NCBI GenBank assembly: GCA_005239845.1
Contig: SBBD01000029.1
Location: forward strand, 1 to 12,509
From: an archaeon
GTDB taxonomy: Archaea > Micrarchaeota > Micrarchaeia > Norongarragalinales > SBBD01
Direction of reading: 5' to 3'
Length of the DNA stretch: 12,509 nt
Shown here: positions 1-5,613 of the stretch, in pieces
How positions within the stretch are numbered: the first letter of the stretch is position 1
Layout of the letters: every line of letters starts with the position of its first letter
Made by a program: the position numbers and the translations under genes
Notes under the pieces: model-generated
The model's input: the letters and a program-made list of their open reading frames with translations, nothing else
The model's database searches: none
What the model was told of the DNA's origin: nothing

Positions 1-243
1 GCCCTTCATTCCACGCCGCCCTTCGAAACAAAAAAAGACGTGTTGCTGGGCGTCGTGGACGGCGCTCGTGCTCGCGCTGAATCTCCGCGAGAAATCGCAG
101 GTTTCGCGTCCTCCTTTTTGCAGCTCTCGGAGTTTTCCGGCGATTACTACCTCGGACCCAACGACCGCTTGTTTGACGTTCCCTTTCCCATCGCGCTTGA
201 AAAAATCAAATCGTTGTCGCACGTGAAAGGCGTTCTCCCATGA
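1..243 (+). CDS. MetE N-terminal (folate-binding-type) domain protein, 3' end only
   Basis: The frame is open from the left edge to a TGA, giving 80 residues; the start lies outside the window. The segment GVVDGARARAESPREIA resembles the GVVDGRN-type strand of the cobalamin-independent methionine synthase N-terminal domain. The ending, PNDRLFDVPFPIALEKIKSL, resembles that domain's PSsSLlHvP...A..K terminus. In several archaea MetE is encoded as two proteins, and the N-terminal half helps bind methyl-tetrahydrofolate polyglutamate. The next gene is the catalytic half and its ATG overlaps this stop (ATGA), which fits co-translation of two subunits. The identification rests on this short tail and the neighbour, so a paralogous MetE-fold protein remains possible. 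Confidence 0.72.
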   Translation, partial: ALHSTPPFETKKDVLLGVVDGARARAESPREIAGFASSFLQLSEFSGDYYLGPNDRLFDVPFPIALEKIKSLSHVKGVLP

Positions 244-1424
244 AACCCCTTTTCCTCACGCAGGAAATCGGAAGCATCCAGCGCCCGGCCTGGAGGCAAA
301 AGCTGAACGATTCGCCCCATGACGCCTGGATTCGGGATGCGCTCTTCTGGGGCGAACGACTGGAGGTTCCTGAACGAATCGAGCTTGTGAGTCCGGAAGG
401 CAAGGGTTTGCTGCAGAAGGATGGCGCCCGGCGATCCGACCCAGAAAAGGAGCGCATCGTGGCAATTGCTTCCTTGTACGTATTGCGCCTGTTCGAGCAG
501 GTGGGCCTCGACCGCGTGTTCAACGGCGAACAACCCCGAACCGAAATGTACGATTTTCTCGCGAAACAAACAGAGGGCATCGAGTTTGCGGGGGTCCTGA
601 ACTCGTTTGACGCCAACTATTTCCGGAAAGGAGTCCTGGCAGCACCCGTTCATGTAAAGCCAGAAGGCGTCGAATTCTTTGCCCGCGAGTTCCAGTTCGT
701 TAAACACCACACCCAAAAAACCGTGAAACCGTGCCTCACGGGGCCGTACACCATGGCGGATTGGTCCTATATCGAATACCCCCGCGCCCAACGCGAGAAA
801 AAAGGGGAGACGCCTCCTGAAGCATGGACGCATGGAAGAAGGGACGCCATTCTCGATTTTGCAGAGCACGTGCTGAACCCCATTGTCCGGAGGCTCGCCA
901 GCGAAGGCGCCCAAATCATCCAAATCGACGAGCCTGCCGCTTCCACGAACGAGCAAGAATCCGACGTGTTCGTGGAAGCGATGAACGCCTCCTTCGAAGG
1001 GGTTCCTGAGAACGTGGAAAAGGCCATCCACTTGTGCTACAGCAACTATCCAGCACTCTTCCCCGCGCTGGCTGACGGCGTGGCGGACACGTACCTGATC
1101 GAGTTCACGAACCACGCGTCTCCCGCGCACTTCAAGCCCGACCAAGTTAGCCCCGAGGCGTTCAAGGCCATCGAACTCTTCAACGAATACAAGATGGAGG
1201 TCAACGTGGGTCTCGGCGTCATCGACATCCATTCGGATGTCCTAGAAACGCCGGAAGTCGTCAAAGACCGCTTGCTGTACGCGGCCAAGCTGCTGGGTGA
1301 CCCTTCCCGCGTGCAGGTGAACCCCGACTGCGGGCTCCGCACACGCTCGTGGGAGGTCGCGTACGCTAAACTTCGGAACATGGTGGAAGGAGCCCGCCTG
1401 GCCCGAAAGGAATGGGGGGAGTGA
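240..1424 (+). CDS. metE: Cobalamin-independent methionine synthase, catalytic (C-terminal) domain protein
   Basis: This 394-residue protein transfers a methyl group to homocysteine to make methionine, in the cytoplasm. The four zinc ligands of the family are visible: His264 and Cys266 in HLCYSN, Glu288 in YLIEFTN, and Cys364 in NPDCGLRTR. Other family motifs are FNGEQPRTEM (95-104), CLTGPYTMADWSY (165-177), the homocysteine-site IQIDEPA (227-233) and GVIDIHS (326-332). The length matches stand-alone archaeal catalytic-half MetE and is about half of bacterial MetE. The ATG overlaps the previous stop by the ATGA arrangement, so translational coupling probably sets this start. Folate-independent core methionine synthases (Mes families) have a similar single domain. 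The adjacent N-terminal-half gene and reductase favour methyl-folate as donor here. Confidence 0.93.
   Translation: MKPLFLTQEIGSIQRPAWRQKLNDSPHDAWIRDALFWGERLEVPERIELVSPEGKGLLQKDGARRSDPEKERIVAIASLYVLRLFEQVGLDRVFNGEQPRTEMYDFLAKQTEGIEFAGVLNSFDANYFRKGVLAAPVHVKPEGVEFFAREFQFVKHHTQKTVKPCLTGPYTMADWSYIEYPRAQREKKGETPPEAWTHGRRDAILDFAEHVLNPIVRRLASEGAQIIQIDEPAASTNEQESDVFVEAMNASFEGVPENVEKAIHLCYSNYPALFPALADGVADTYLIEFTNHASPAHFKPDQVSPEAFKAIELFNEYKMEVNVGLGVIDIHSDVLETPEVVKDRLLYAAKLLGDPSRVQVNPDCGLRTRSWEVAYAKLRNMVEGARLARKEWGE
1414..1421 (+). promoter_or_regulatory. Shine-Dalgarno-like tract for the GTG start at 1426
   Basis: A GGGGGGAG run in the last codons of the preceding gene ends 4 nt before the GTG at 1426. 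This supports the GTG start over the in-frame ATG at 1444, which has no comparable purine tract at a suitable distance. Confidence 0.5.
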
Positions 1425-1425
1425 C

Positions 1426-2337
1426 GTGCTTGGAAACAAACTCATGCTGGAAGTAGCGCCTCCCGCCAAGCATGCCTCTCAAGAATTCGTTTTCCGCGTC
1501 GTTTCCTCCGTCATGGAAATCCTCCAGCGGATGCCGGTGGATTACGCCAACATTCCCGAGATCGTGGCCGAAAACCGGCAAGGCATGCCGTTGTACAAGA
1601 ACTTGGACACGAGAGCCTTAGCGTGCAAAATCAAAGAAAAGACGGGCACGCCCGTCGTGGTGAACAAAATAACGGTTTTCATGGCTTCCAAGGAGGCCTT
1701 GGCCGCGTGGCTGAAGGAAACGCAAACCCAGTACGGCGTTTCAGGATTCGTTTTCGTGGGAGGAAGCGATTCGGGGTTCCAGTACCCGGGTCCTTCTGTC
1801 GTGGAAGCCAATCGCTTGGCCGTGGCGAACCGGTGCACGCTCGTCGGCAACATTGCCATTCCCGGACGCGAGCACGAGGTGCAGCGCTTGCTGGCCAAGA
1901 CGCGTTCCGGCTGCTCTTTTTTTACGACGCAAGTGCTCCTGGAAAGCGCAAACACGTGCAAGCTCCTGCATGCCTATTCGGATGCCTGTCGTAGCGAAGG
2001 ACTCGTCCCCGCCACTTTTTTCCTGAGCTTTGCTCCCGTCCGAGAAATGTTTGACCTGGAATTCCTCAAGTGGCTCGGAGTCTCTGTTCCAAAGAAAGTG
2101 GAATCCCGCCTCCTGGCGCACGAACGCATGGGAACAGAATCCCTGCGACTCGCTTTTGAAACGTTTTCCGAAATCGTGGACGAGGCCCGTCTGAGAGAAC
2201 TCGATGTGCCCCTCTCCGTGAACGTGGAATCCCTTTCCGTACACAACCTCCCGTTGGCGGAAGAAATGCTGCACTTGTTTTCAAAAGAATTCGAGAAGCA
2301 CAAGGCGCTACAACGGCTACCGTATGCAACGAAATAG
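1426..2337 (+). CDS. metF: Methylenetetrahydrofolate reductase-like protein (divergent)
   Basis: The protein has 303 residues, close to the usual length of single-domain MTHFR. The family barrel can be traced. Strand 1 is LEVAPP with an acidic residue at Glu9 (the family has E-x-PP). Next come FVFVGGSDSG (108-117) in the position of the LRGD loop, GNIAIPGREHE (141-151, family G.A.yPe.H), and SGCSFFTTQVLLE (161-173) with Gln169 at the substrate-binding TQ position. MTHFR reduces 5,10-methylene-THF to 5-methyl-THF with a bound FAD. The gene starts 1 nt after the metE stop, so the operon would both make and use methyl-folate. The LRGD loop and the C-terminal third (about 200-303) diverge from bacterial MetF, so the electron donor and exact pterin are uncertain. 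Confidence 0.78.
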   Translation: MLGNKLMLEVAPPAKHASQEFVFRVVSSVMEILQRMPVDYANIPEIVAENRQGMPLYKNLDTRALACKIKEKTGTPVVVNKITVFMASKEALAAWLKETQTQYGVSGFVFVGGSDSGFQYPGPSVVEANRLAVANRCTLVGNIAIPGREHEVQRLLAKTRSGCSFFTTQVLLESANTCKLLHAYSDACRSEGLVPATFFLSFAPVREMFDLEFLKWLGVSVPKKVESRLLAHERMGTESLRLAFETFSEIVDEARLRELDVPLSVNVESLSVHNLPLAEEMLHLFSKEFEKHKALQRLPYATK

Positions 2338-2382
2338 CGTACTTTCTGCCAACTCGTCTTCCTGGTTTCCCGCTTTGCCATA

Positions 2383-2437
2383 TCATGCCCTTTCAATCTG
2401 GCCCAATTTCCTGACGATTCCTTTCGTGGCGTCCACT
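2383..2437 (-). pseudogene. Detached copy of the 3' tail of the PEP mobile-domain gene
   Basis: Read on the - strand, this stretch encodes VDATKGIVRKLGQIERA and a TGA. It aligns without gaps to the last 17 residues plus stop of the neighbouring gene (VDATKGIVRKIGKVEIA), with 13 of 17 residues identical. The offset is 166 bp throughout. Thirty-one consecutive bases are identical. Upstream of this point (above 2437) homology stops, and the frame closes at a TAG near 2503. It has no start codon or domain of its own. I read it as the remnant of a duplicated or partly deleted paralogue, not a functional gene. Confidence 0.6.
2407..2437. repeat. 31-bp perfect direct repeat, copy 1
   Basis: This stretch is identical to 2573-2603. 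Copy 1 lies in the convergent intergenic gap and copy 2 is inside the C-terminal coding end of the PEP mobile-domain gene. It is the most conserved part of the tail duplication. Confidence 0.92.
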
Positions 2438-2446
2438 CGAACCGCA

Positions 2447-2464
2447 GGGGAACTCAGGTTCCCC
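2447..2464. terminator. Intergenic hairpin, 7-bp stem with TCAG loop
   Basis: GGGGAAC-TCAG-GTTCCCC forms a perfect 7-bp stem with a 4-nt loop, between two convergent genes. It could end either transcript, although no long T tract follows on either strand. The structure is certain as an inverted repeat; the terminator role is inferred from position. Confidence 0.4.
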
Positions 2465-2498
2465 TTCAGTTTGAGGCTCCTCCGGATTCCCCTCCTAT

Positions 2499-2524
2499 CC
2501 GCCTAGACTACGGGTCTAGTGCGG
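2499..2524. terminator. Intergenic hairpin, 10-bp stem with one bulge
   Basis: CCGC-CTAGAC pairs with GTCTAG-T-GCGG around a 5-nt TACGG loop, giving a 10-bp stem with one unpaired T. It lies 25 bp past the stop of the - strand gene and about 160 bp past the metF stop. A transcription or processing end for the - strand mRNA is plausible. No U-run follows it, so this is not a textbook terminator. Confidence 0.4.
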
Positions 2525-2548
2525 TCGCCTCTCCCCCTCCTCGATTCA

Positions 2549-4345
2549 TTATGCAATCTCTACTTTCCCTATTTTCCTGACGATTCCTTTCGTGGCGTCC
2601 ACTTCCACTTCGTCCCCGTCCTTGAAGACTTTCGTCGCCTTCCGCGTTCCCACGACGCAGGGAATTCCCAGCTCTCGACTCACAATGGCCGCATGGCACG
2701 TGATTCCCCCCTCATCGGTGACGATGGCCGCCGCCTTCTTCATCGCCGGTACGAGGTTGGGATTCGTCGCCGGTGAAACCAAAATGTCTCCCTCGCTCAT
2801 TTTCGGCATGTCCTCCGCCTTGGCAACGAGTTTTACGATACCCCGCACGAAGCCCGCGCATGCCGGCGTGCCCTTGAGTTCCCTTACCTCTTCCAGCTTT
2901 TCCTCCTTGGCAACCATTCCCTCGAACCGCTTCGCCTCCTTCCCGACATACACGGACACGCTTCCTTCCTCGTAGTAGAACACGGAATAGTTCCTCCGTT
3001 CCTCTAAAGCATCTGGATTCGCCTTTCTTCCATGGAGCAACAGCTCCTCGGCTTCCTCTAGCGTCAAATACCTCGCGAGTTCCAGCGAAACCCCCACGCG
3101 CTTCCCGATTTCCTCCAGAAACTTTTCCACGTTTCTCGAAGTACGAAACACGATGTCCTTGCGCAAGCCCTTCAAGTACGAAAAGGATTGCGCCAGCCTC
3201 ACCCAGTGGAGTTCTTCGGCGTCCAGTTGAAGCCGTTCCTGCAACTCTTTCTGCCGCTTCGCCAGCTCTTCCTCTTTCCTCTTCCATTCCTCCAGCTTCG
3301 CTTCCGCCCGCAGGCCCTGCTTGAGTTCCGACTTCAACAGTTCGAGGAAATACTTCTGGTCCAAGATGGTGGGGCCGTCGTAGTGGTACTGCAGCCAGTC
3401 GTACCTTCTCACGTGCCCGTCCAACGCCTTCTCGAACTCCGGAAACGAGTGCAGTTCCGATTCTATTCTGCCGCCCTTTTCAAACCTGCTTCCCAGCTCT
3501 TCGTTTTCTTGAACGGTTTGCGCGAGCCTCAGAAATGCGGTATCGTGCTGCTGGAAGGGCGACTTTTCGGACGAAGTCGTCAGCACGCTGAAGAGTTCCG
3601 CCGTCGGCTCCTGCACGCCGTTTTCCTCCCGGCGCTTTTCCAGAAACGCCATCATTTTGTGGGTGAGCATGAAGTGCTCAAAGTCGCTCAAGTTGATGAC
3701 GTGGCCCCACACGTTCATGGCCTGCCATGCGGCGAACAGCGTGCGGTAGAAGCCCGCCAGCTCCTCATTCGAATACGTGGAAAAGTCCTCGTCCCTGAAC
3801 CGGTAGCCCATCTCGTCCAAAAGGGCGCACGTCCGCTTTTGTTCCTCCACCGTCCGCTCGAAAAAGTCCTTGCTGTCGAACGCCTCCAGCGCCCGTTTTC
3901 CTTGCAGGTCCCAGTCCCCTTCTTTCGCGACGTACTGCCACCTTCCTGCGCCGTTCAGGAAAAAGCCGGGGGCATCGTTGGCTCCGATCAACGGCTTGAC
4001 GAGGCCCGTGGCCGCGCTCATGTACGCCCCGAAATGCACCATGGGGCTCCCGTGATCCTCGGCAATGCTCTTGTACTTCATCCCACTTCCCTCTCTCTTT
4101 CCCTTCCCCTTTTTTTGTTTACCTTCTGTATACGCCCTGTTTCTCAGCCGTTCCAGTACGCGTTTTCCTTGCTGTTCCCAGTCTTCAACACTCACTACCA
4201 TTTTCCAGTGTCCTTGCCTGAAAACGAAGAACGCGTCCGCATCGTTCTTCCCTACCAACGGCTTCGCGAGCCCCGTGCTCGCCGTATAGTACGCCGAAAC
4301 GTGAATGAGGGGGCTGCCGTAGTCCTCCGCAACCACCCGCCACAT
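2549..4345 (-). CDS. PEP-utilizing (phosphohistidine swivelling) mobile-domain protein with duplicated N-terminal module
   Basis: The protein has 598 residues. The last 110 (489-598) are a PEP synthase/PPDK-type swivelling domain, with the phosphorylated His551 in DEGGITCHAAIVSRELGIPC. In PEP synthase this His carries phosphate between the ATP-grasp and PEP-binding domains; both are absent here. Residues 1-65 and 90-154 form a tandem repeat (33 of 65 identical, no gaps) of an unrecognised module containing AED-GSP-H and TGL-KPL. A Lys/Gly-rich linker of 66-88 joins them. The middle (about 155-490) is helical, with a charged likely coiled coil near 355-395. The start at 4345 has GGAGG 7 nt upstream. 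An internal ATG at 4081, also preceded by a purine-rich tract, would give a 510-residue form with one module. Its phosphate donor, acceptor and pathway are unknown; possible roles are a phosphocarrier or a relic of PEP synthase. Confidence 0.85.
   Translation of the reverse strand: MWRVVAEDYGSPLIHVSAYYTASTGLAKPLVGKNDADAFFVFRQGHWKMVVSVEDWEQQGKRVLERLRNRAYTEGKQKKGKGKREGSGMKYKSIAEDHGSPMVHFGAYMSAATGLVKPLIGANDAPGFFLNGAGRWQYVAKEGDWDLQGKRALEAFDSKDFFERTVEEQKRTCALLDEMGYRFRDEDFSTYSNEELAGFYRTLFAAWQAMNVWGHVINLSDFEHFMLTHKMMAFLEKRREENGVQEPTAELFSVLTTSSEKSPFQQHDTAFLRLAQTVQENEELGSRFEKGGRIESELHSFPEFEKALDGHVRRYDWLQYHYDGPTILDQKYFLELLKSELKQGLRAEAKLEEWKRKEEELAKRQKELQERLQLDAEELHWVRLAQSFSYLKGLRKDIVFRTSRNVEKFLEEIGKRVGVSLELARYLTLEEAEELLLHGRKANPDALEERRNYSVFYYEEGSVSVYVGKEAKRFEGMVAKEEKLEEVRELKGTPACAGFVRGIVKLVAKAEDMPKMSEGDILVSPATNPNLVPAMKKAAAIVTDEGGITCHAAIVSRELGIPCVVGTRKATKVFKDGDEVEVDATKGIVRKIGKVEIA
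2573..2603. repeat. 31-bp perfect direct repeat, copy 2 (coding)
   Basis: This is the identical partner of 2407-2437. It encodes the VDATKGIVRK part of the swivelling domain's last strand region. Confidence 0.92.
3884..4345 (-). repeat. Coding tandem duplication: two 65-residue modules
   Basis: Unit 1 is 4151-4345 (residues 1-65) and unit 2 is 3884-4078 (residues 90-154). Residue i aligns with i+89 without gaps, and 33 of 65 positions are identical. Shared blocks are AED, GSP, TGL, KPL, NDA, FF, DW and QGKR. Between them, 4082-4150 encodes a Lys/Gly/Glu-rich linker that looks like a former leader and ribosome-binding tract read in frame, including a run of seven A on the - strand (4110-4116). 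Confidence 0.85.
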
Positions 4346-4352
4346 GCTCTCC

Positions 4353-4364
4353 CCTCCTGCCTCC
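4353..4364 (-). promoter_or_regulatory. Double Shine-Dalgarno for the PEP mobile-domain gene
   Basis: GGAGG occurs twice on the - strand (4360-4364 and 4353-4357). The nearer copy is 7 nt before the ATG at 4345. This supports that ATG as a real start, so the N-terminal duplicate module is likely translated. Confidence 0.65.
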
Positions 4365-4381
4365 TCGAGATAAAGTACACT

Positions 4382-4392
4382 CTTTTAGTAAG
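4382..4392 (-). promoter_or_regulatory. Weak TATA-like element upstream of the PEP mobile-domain gene
   Basis: CTTACTAAAAG on the - strand partly fits the archaeal TATA consensus. Transcription starting about 26 nt downstream (near 4360) would leave a short leader that holds the Shine-Dalgarno. It has mismatches to the consensus, so other A/T-rich sites in this gap remain possible. Confidence 0.3.
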
Positions 4393-4533
4393 GCAACCTA
4401 ATTAACTATTAGTCATACTATGGGTTATTACAAAAAATTGGTTAAAGAAAGGAAGAGGGAACGAAAAACGGTTGCACTGGTTTTGCGCTCTTATCTTACC
4501 TTGTGAAAGCATTTTTTGTTTGCAATCATGGGG

Positions 4534-4541
4534 CTTAAATA
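4534..4541 (+). promoter_or_regulatory. Archaeal TATA box for the HAD-family gene
   Basis: CTTAAATA is a near-perfect archaeal TATA element. Its centre is about 26 nt before the ATG at 4564, which is the usual distance to the transcription start. The mRNA is therefore probably leaderless and begins at or next to that ATG. Confidence 0.65.
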
Positions 4542-4563
4542 CCTTGAACCCCCTTTTTTTCGC

Positions 4564-5163
4564 ATGAAACTCCTGAAATTTACCGCATTACGCGTGCTGG
4601 CCACGCTCCTCTTGTTCTTATTCTTCACGCTCAACAAGTCGGAAGCCCTGCAAAGCAACGCCTCGATTTTCGTTTGGCTTTTAGTGAGTTTTCTGCTCGT
4701 GAATGCCCTCGTGGCTCTGGCGCGCAAGTACTTGCTTCGGAAAGCCGTCATCATGGACTTGCATGGCGTGTTCGCGGGCGAAGCGGATTATTACACGACC
4801 AGACACGTGCACGAAAAACCTGGGATGAGGGACCTCGTCCAGCGTCTGCAGATGCGTGGCTATAAGGTGGCCTTGCTTTCCAACAACAACTGGGAAGGCC
4901 ACCAGCTGTGGGAAAGAAAGTTCGGCTTGAGCACGTTGTTTGATGACACGATGGTCTCGGGGGAAGCCGGATTCAAAAAGCCGGGCGAGGAAGTCTACCG
5001 CATCATGCTTTCCCGCCTGGGCGTCTCTGCGCGCAACGCCGTGTTCGTTGACGATAGGGAAGACAACGTCCTTGCGGCGAAAAAAGTCGGGATGCACGGC
5101 ATCGTGTTCAAGAGCGTGGACCAGCTGGCGAGGGACTTGAACGCGTTGGGCTACTCCAATTAG
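4564..5163 (+). CDS. Membrane-tethered HAD-superfamily hydrolase, YihX-like
   Basis: With the ATG at 4564 the protein has 199 residues. In-frame starts further upstream (TTG 4516, ATG 4528) overlap or precede the TATA box and are rejected. Two hydrophobic helices (about 5-23 and 34-53) should anchor it in the membrane. The soluble part has HAD motif I as DLHGVF (nucleophile Asp65; the usual Asp at +2 is His67), motif II Ser106 in LLSNNN, motif III Lys139 in FKKPGEEVY, and motif IV DDREDN (163-168). Only about 40 residues separate motifs I and II, so any cap is very small. The motif II-IV region resembles the HAD-IA subgroup of YihX and soluble epoxide hydrolase N-domains, in which the second motif-I Asp is often replaced. 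A phosphatase is the likely activity; the substrate is unknown. It is convergent with the ferredoxin gene, 18 bp away. Confidence 0.85.
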   Translation: MKLLKFTALRVLATLLLFLFFTLNKSEALQSNASIFVWLLVSFLLVNALVALARKYLLRKAVIMDLHGVFAGEADYYTTRHVHEKPGMRDLVQRLQMRGYKVALLSNNNWEGHQLWERKFGLSTLFDDTMVSGEAGFKKPGEEVYRIMLSRLGVSARNAVFVDDREDNVLAAKKVGMHGIVFKSVDQLARDLNALGYSN

Positions 5164-5181
5164 GGATGCGCGCCGTTTTCC

Positions 5182-5448
5182 TCACACGATGTGTTGGCCC
5201 GTCTCCTTGTCCACGATGCGGATGACGTTGACGGGGCAGCTCTGCGCGGCTGCCTTCATGAGCTGCAGTTCGCTTTCTTCGATTTCCCTTTCAAAAAAGC
5301 CGGAGCCTTCCTCCTGCTGCGCGCTCCTCAAATCCGCCTTGCCGTCGTCGTTCATGCTCCAGTTGTCGGGATTGGCTGCAACGCACGTGCCCGCCCCAAT
5401 GCAGCCTTCGCGGTCATACTGAACCAAATATTTTTTTCCCATGCGCAT
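5182..5448 (-). CDS. Small ferredoxin, probably [3Fe-4S] type
   Basis: This 88-residue protein should carry electrons in the cytoplasm through one iron-sulfur cluster. The cluster motif is CIGAGTC (Cys16, Ala19, Cys22), with Cys71 in SCPV near the C-terminus. The position that holds the second cysteine in [4Fe-4S] ferredoxins is Ala19, leaving three ligands. The pattern matches actinobacterial [3Fe-4S] ferredoxins that serve cytochrome P450s, with Pro27-Asp28, the Asp-rich turn (NDDG, 33-36) and CPV. No oxidase or reductase partner lies next to it here. The start is ATG 5448, with ATG 5442 a close alternative. The N-terminus (MRMGKKYLVQYDREGC) is basic and typical of the family. Confidence 0.85.
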   Translation of the reverse strand: MRMGKKYLVQYDREGCIGAGTCVAANPDNWSMNDDGKADLRSAQQEEGSGFFEREIEESELQLMKAAAQSCPVNVIRIVDKETGQHIV

Positions 5449-5480
5449 CCCGCCTGAAAGGAAAAGAAAAAGCGACCAAC

Positions 5481-5490
5481 TATTTTATAG
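5481..5490 (-). promoter_or_regulatory. TATA box for the ferredoxin gene
   Basis: CTATAAAATA on the - strand is centred about 38 nt before the ATG at 5448. That places the transcription start near 5460 and leaves a leader of about 11 nt containing AGGCGGG. The rest of the 165-bp gap (5449-5613) shows no other feature that I recognise. Confidence 0.55.
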
Positions 5491-5613
5491 GTTTCTCTCT
5501 CGGATGGCGGCTGGAATGCTTGGTTCAACGGCAGAGGGAGGGCGAAAGGCGCAGCTCAGTCCCTGAAAGAGGAAAGGACTAAGGAGGAGAACGGGCGAAC
5601 ACGCTTTCTTTTT

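Noticed and set aside
147-1232. Long - strand open frame antisense to the methionine synthase gene
   Set aside because: It lies wholly opposite a gene with clear catalytic motifs and has no recognisable domain. It reflects GC-biased codon positions.
2434-2530. tRNA-like signals on the - strand (GGTTCGA T-loop-like sequence, D-arm-like TAGTCTAGGCGGATAGGA, a variable-arm-like hairpin)
   Set aside because: I tried standard, intron-containing and permuted cloverleaf arrangements. The T stem, acceptor stem and anticodon arm never all paired in one consistent fold, and no U33-type anticodon loop fits. A covariance-model search would settle it.
3188-4405. Long + strand open frame antisense to the PEP mobile-domain gene
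   Set aside because: It mirrors the real gene's codons, has Leu/Phe/Arg-rich composition with no domain, and runs through the opposing gene's start and promoter region.
5449-5613. Possible small RNA gene (C/D box type) in the 165-bp gap
   Set aside because: No RTGATGA C box was found on either strand and no stable fold was apparent. Only the ferredoxin promoter is supported.
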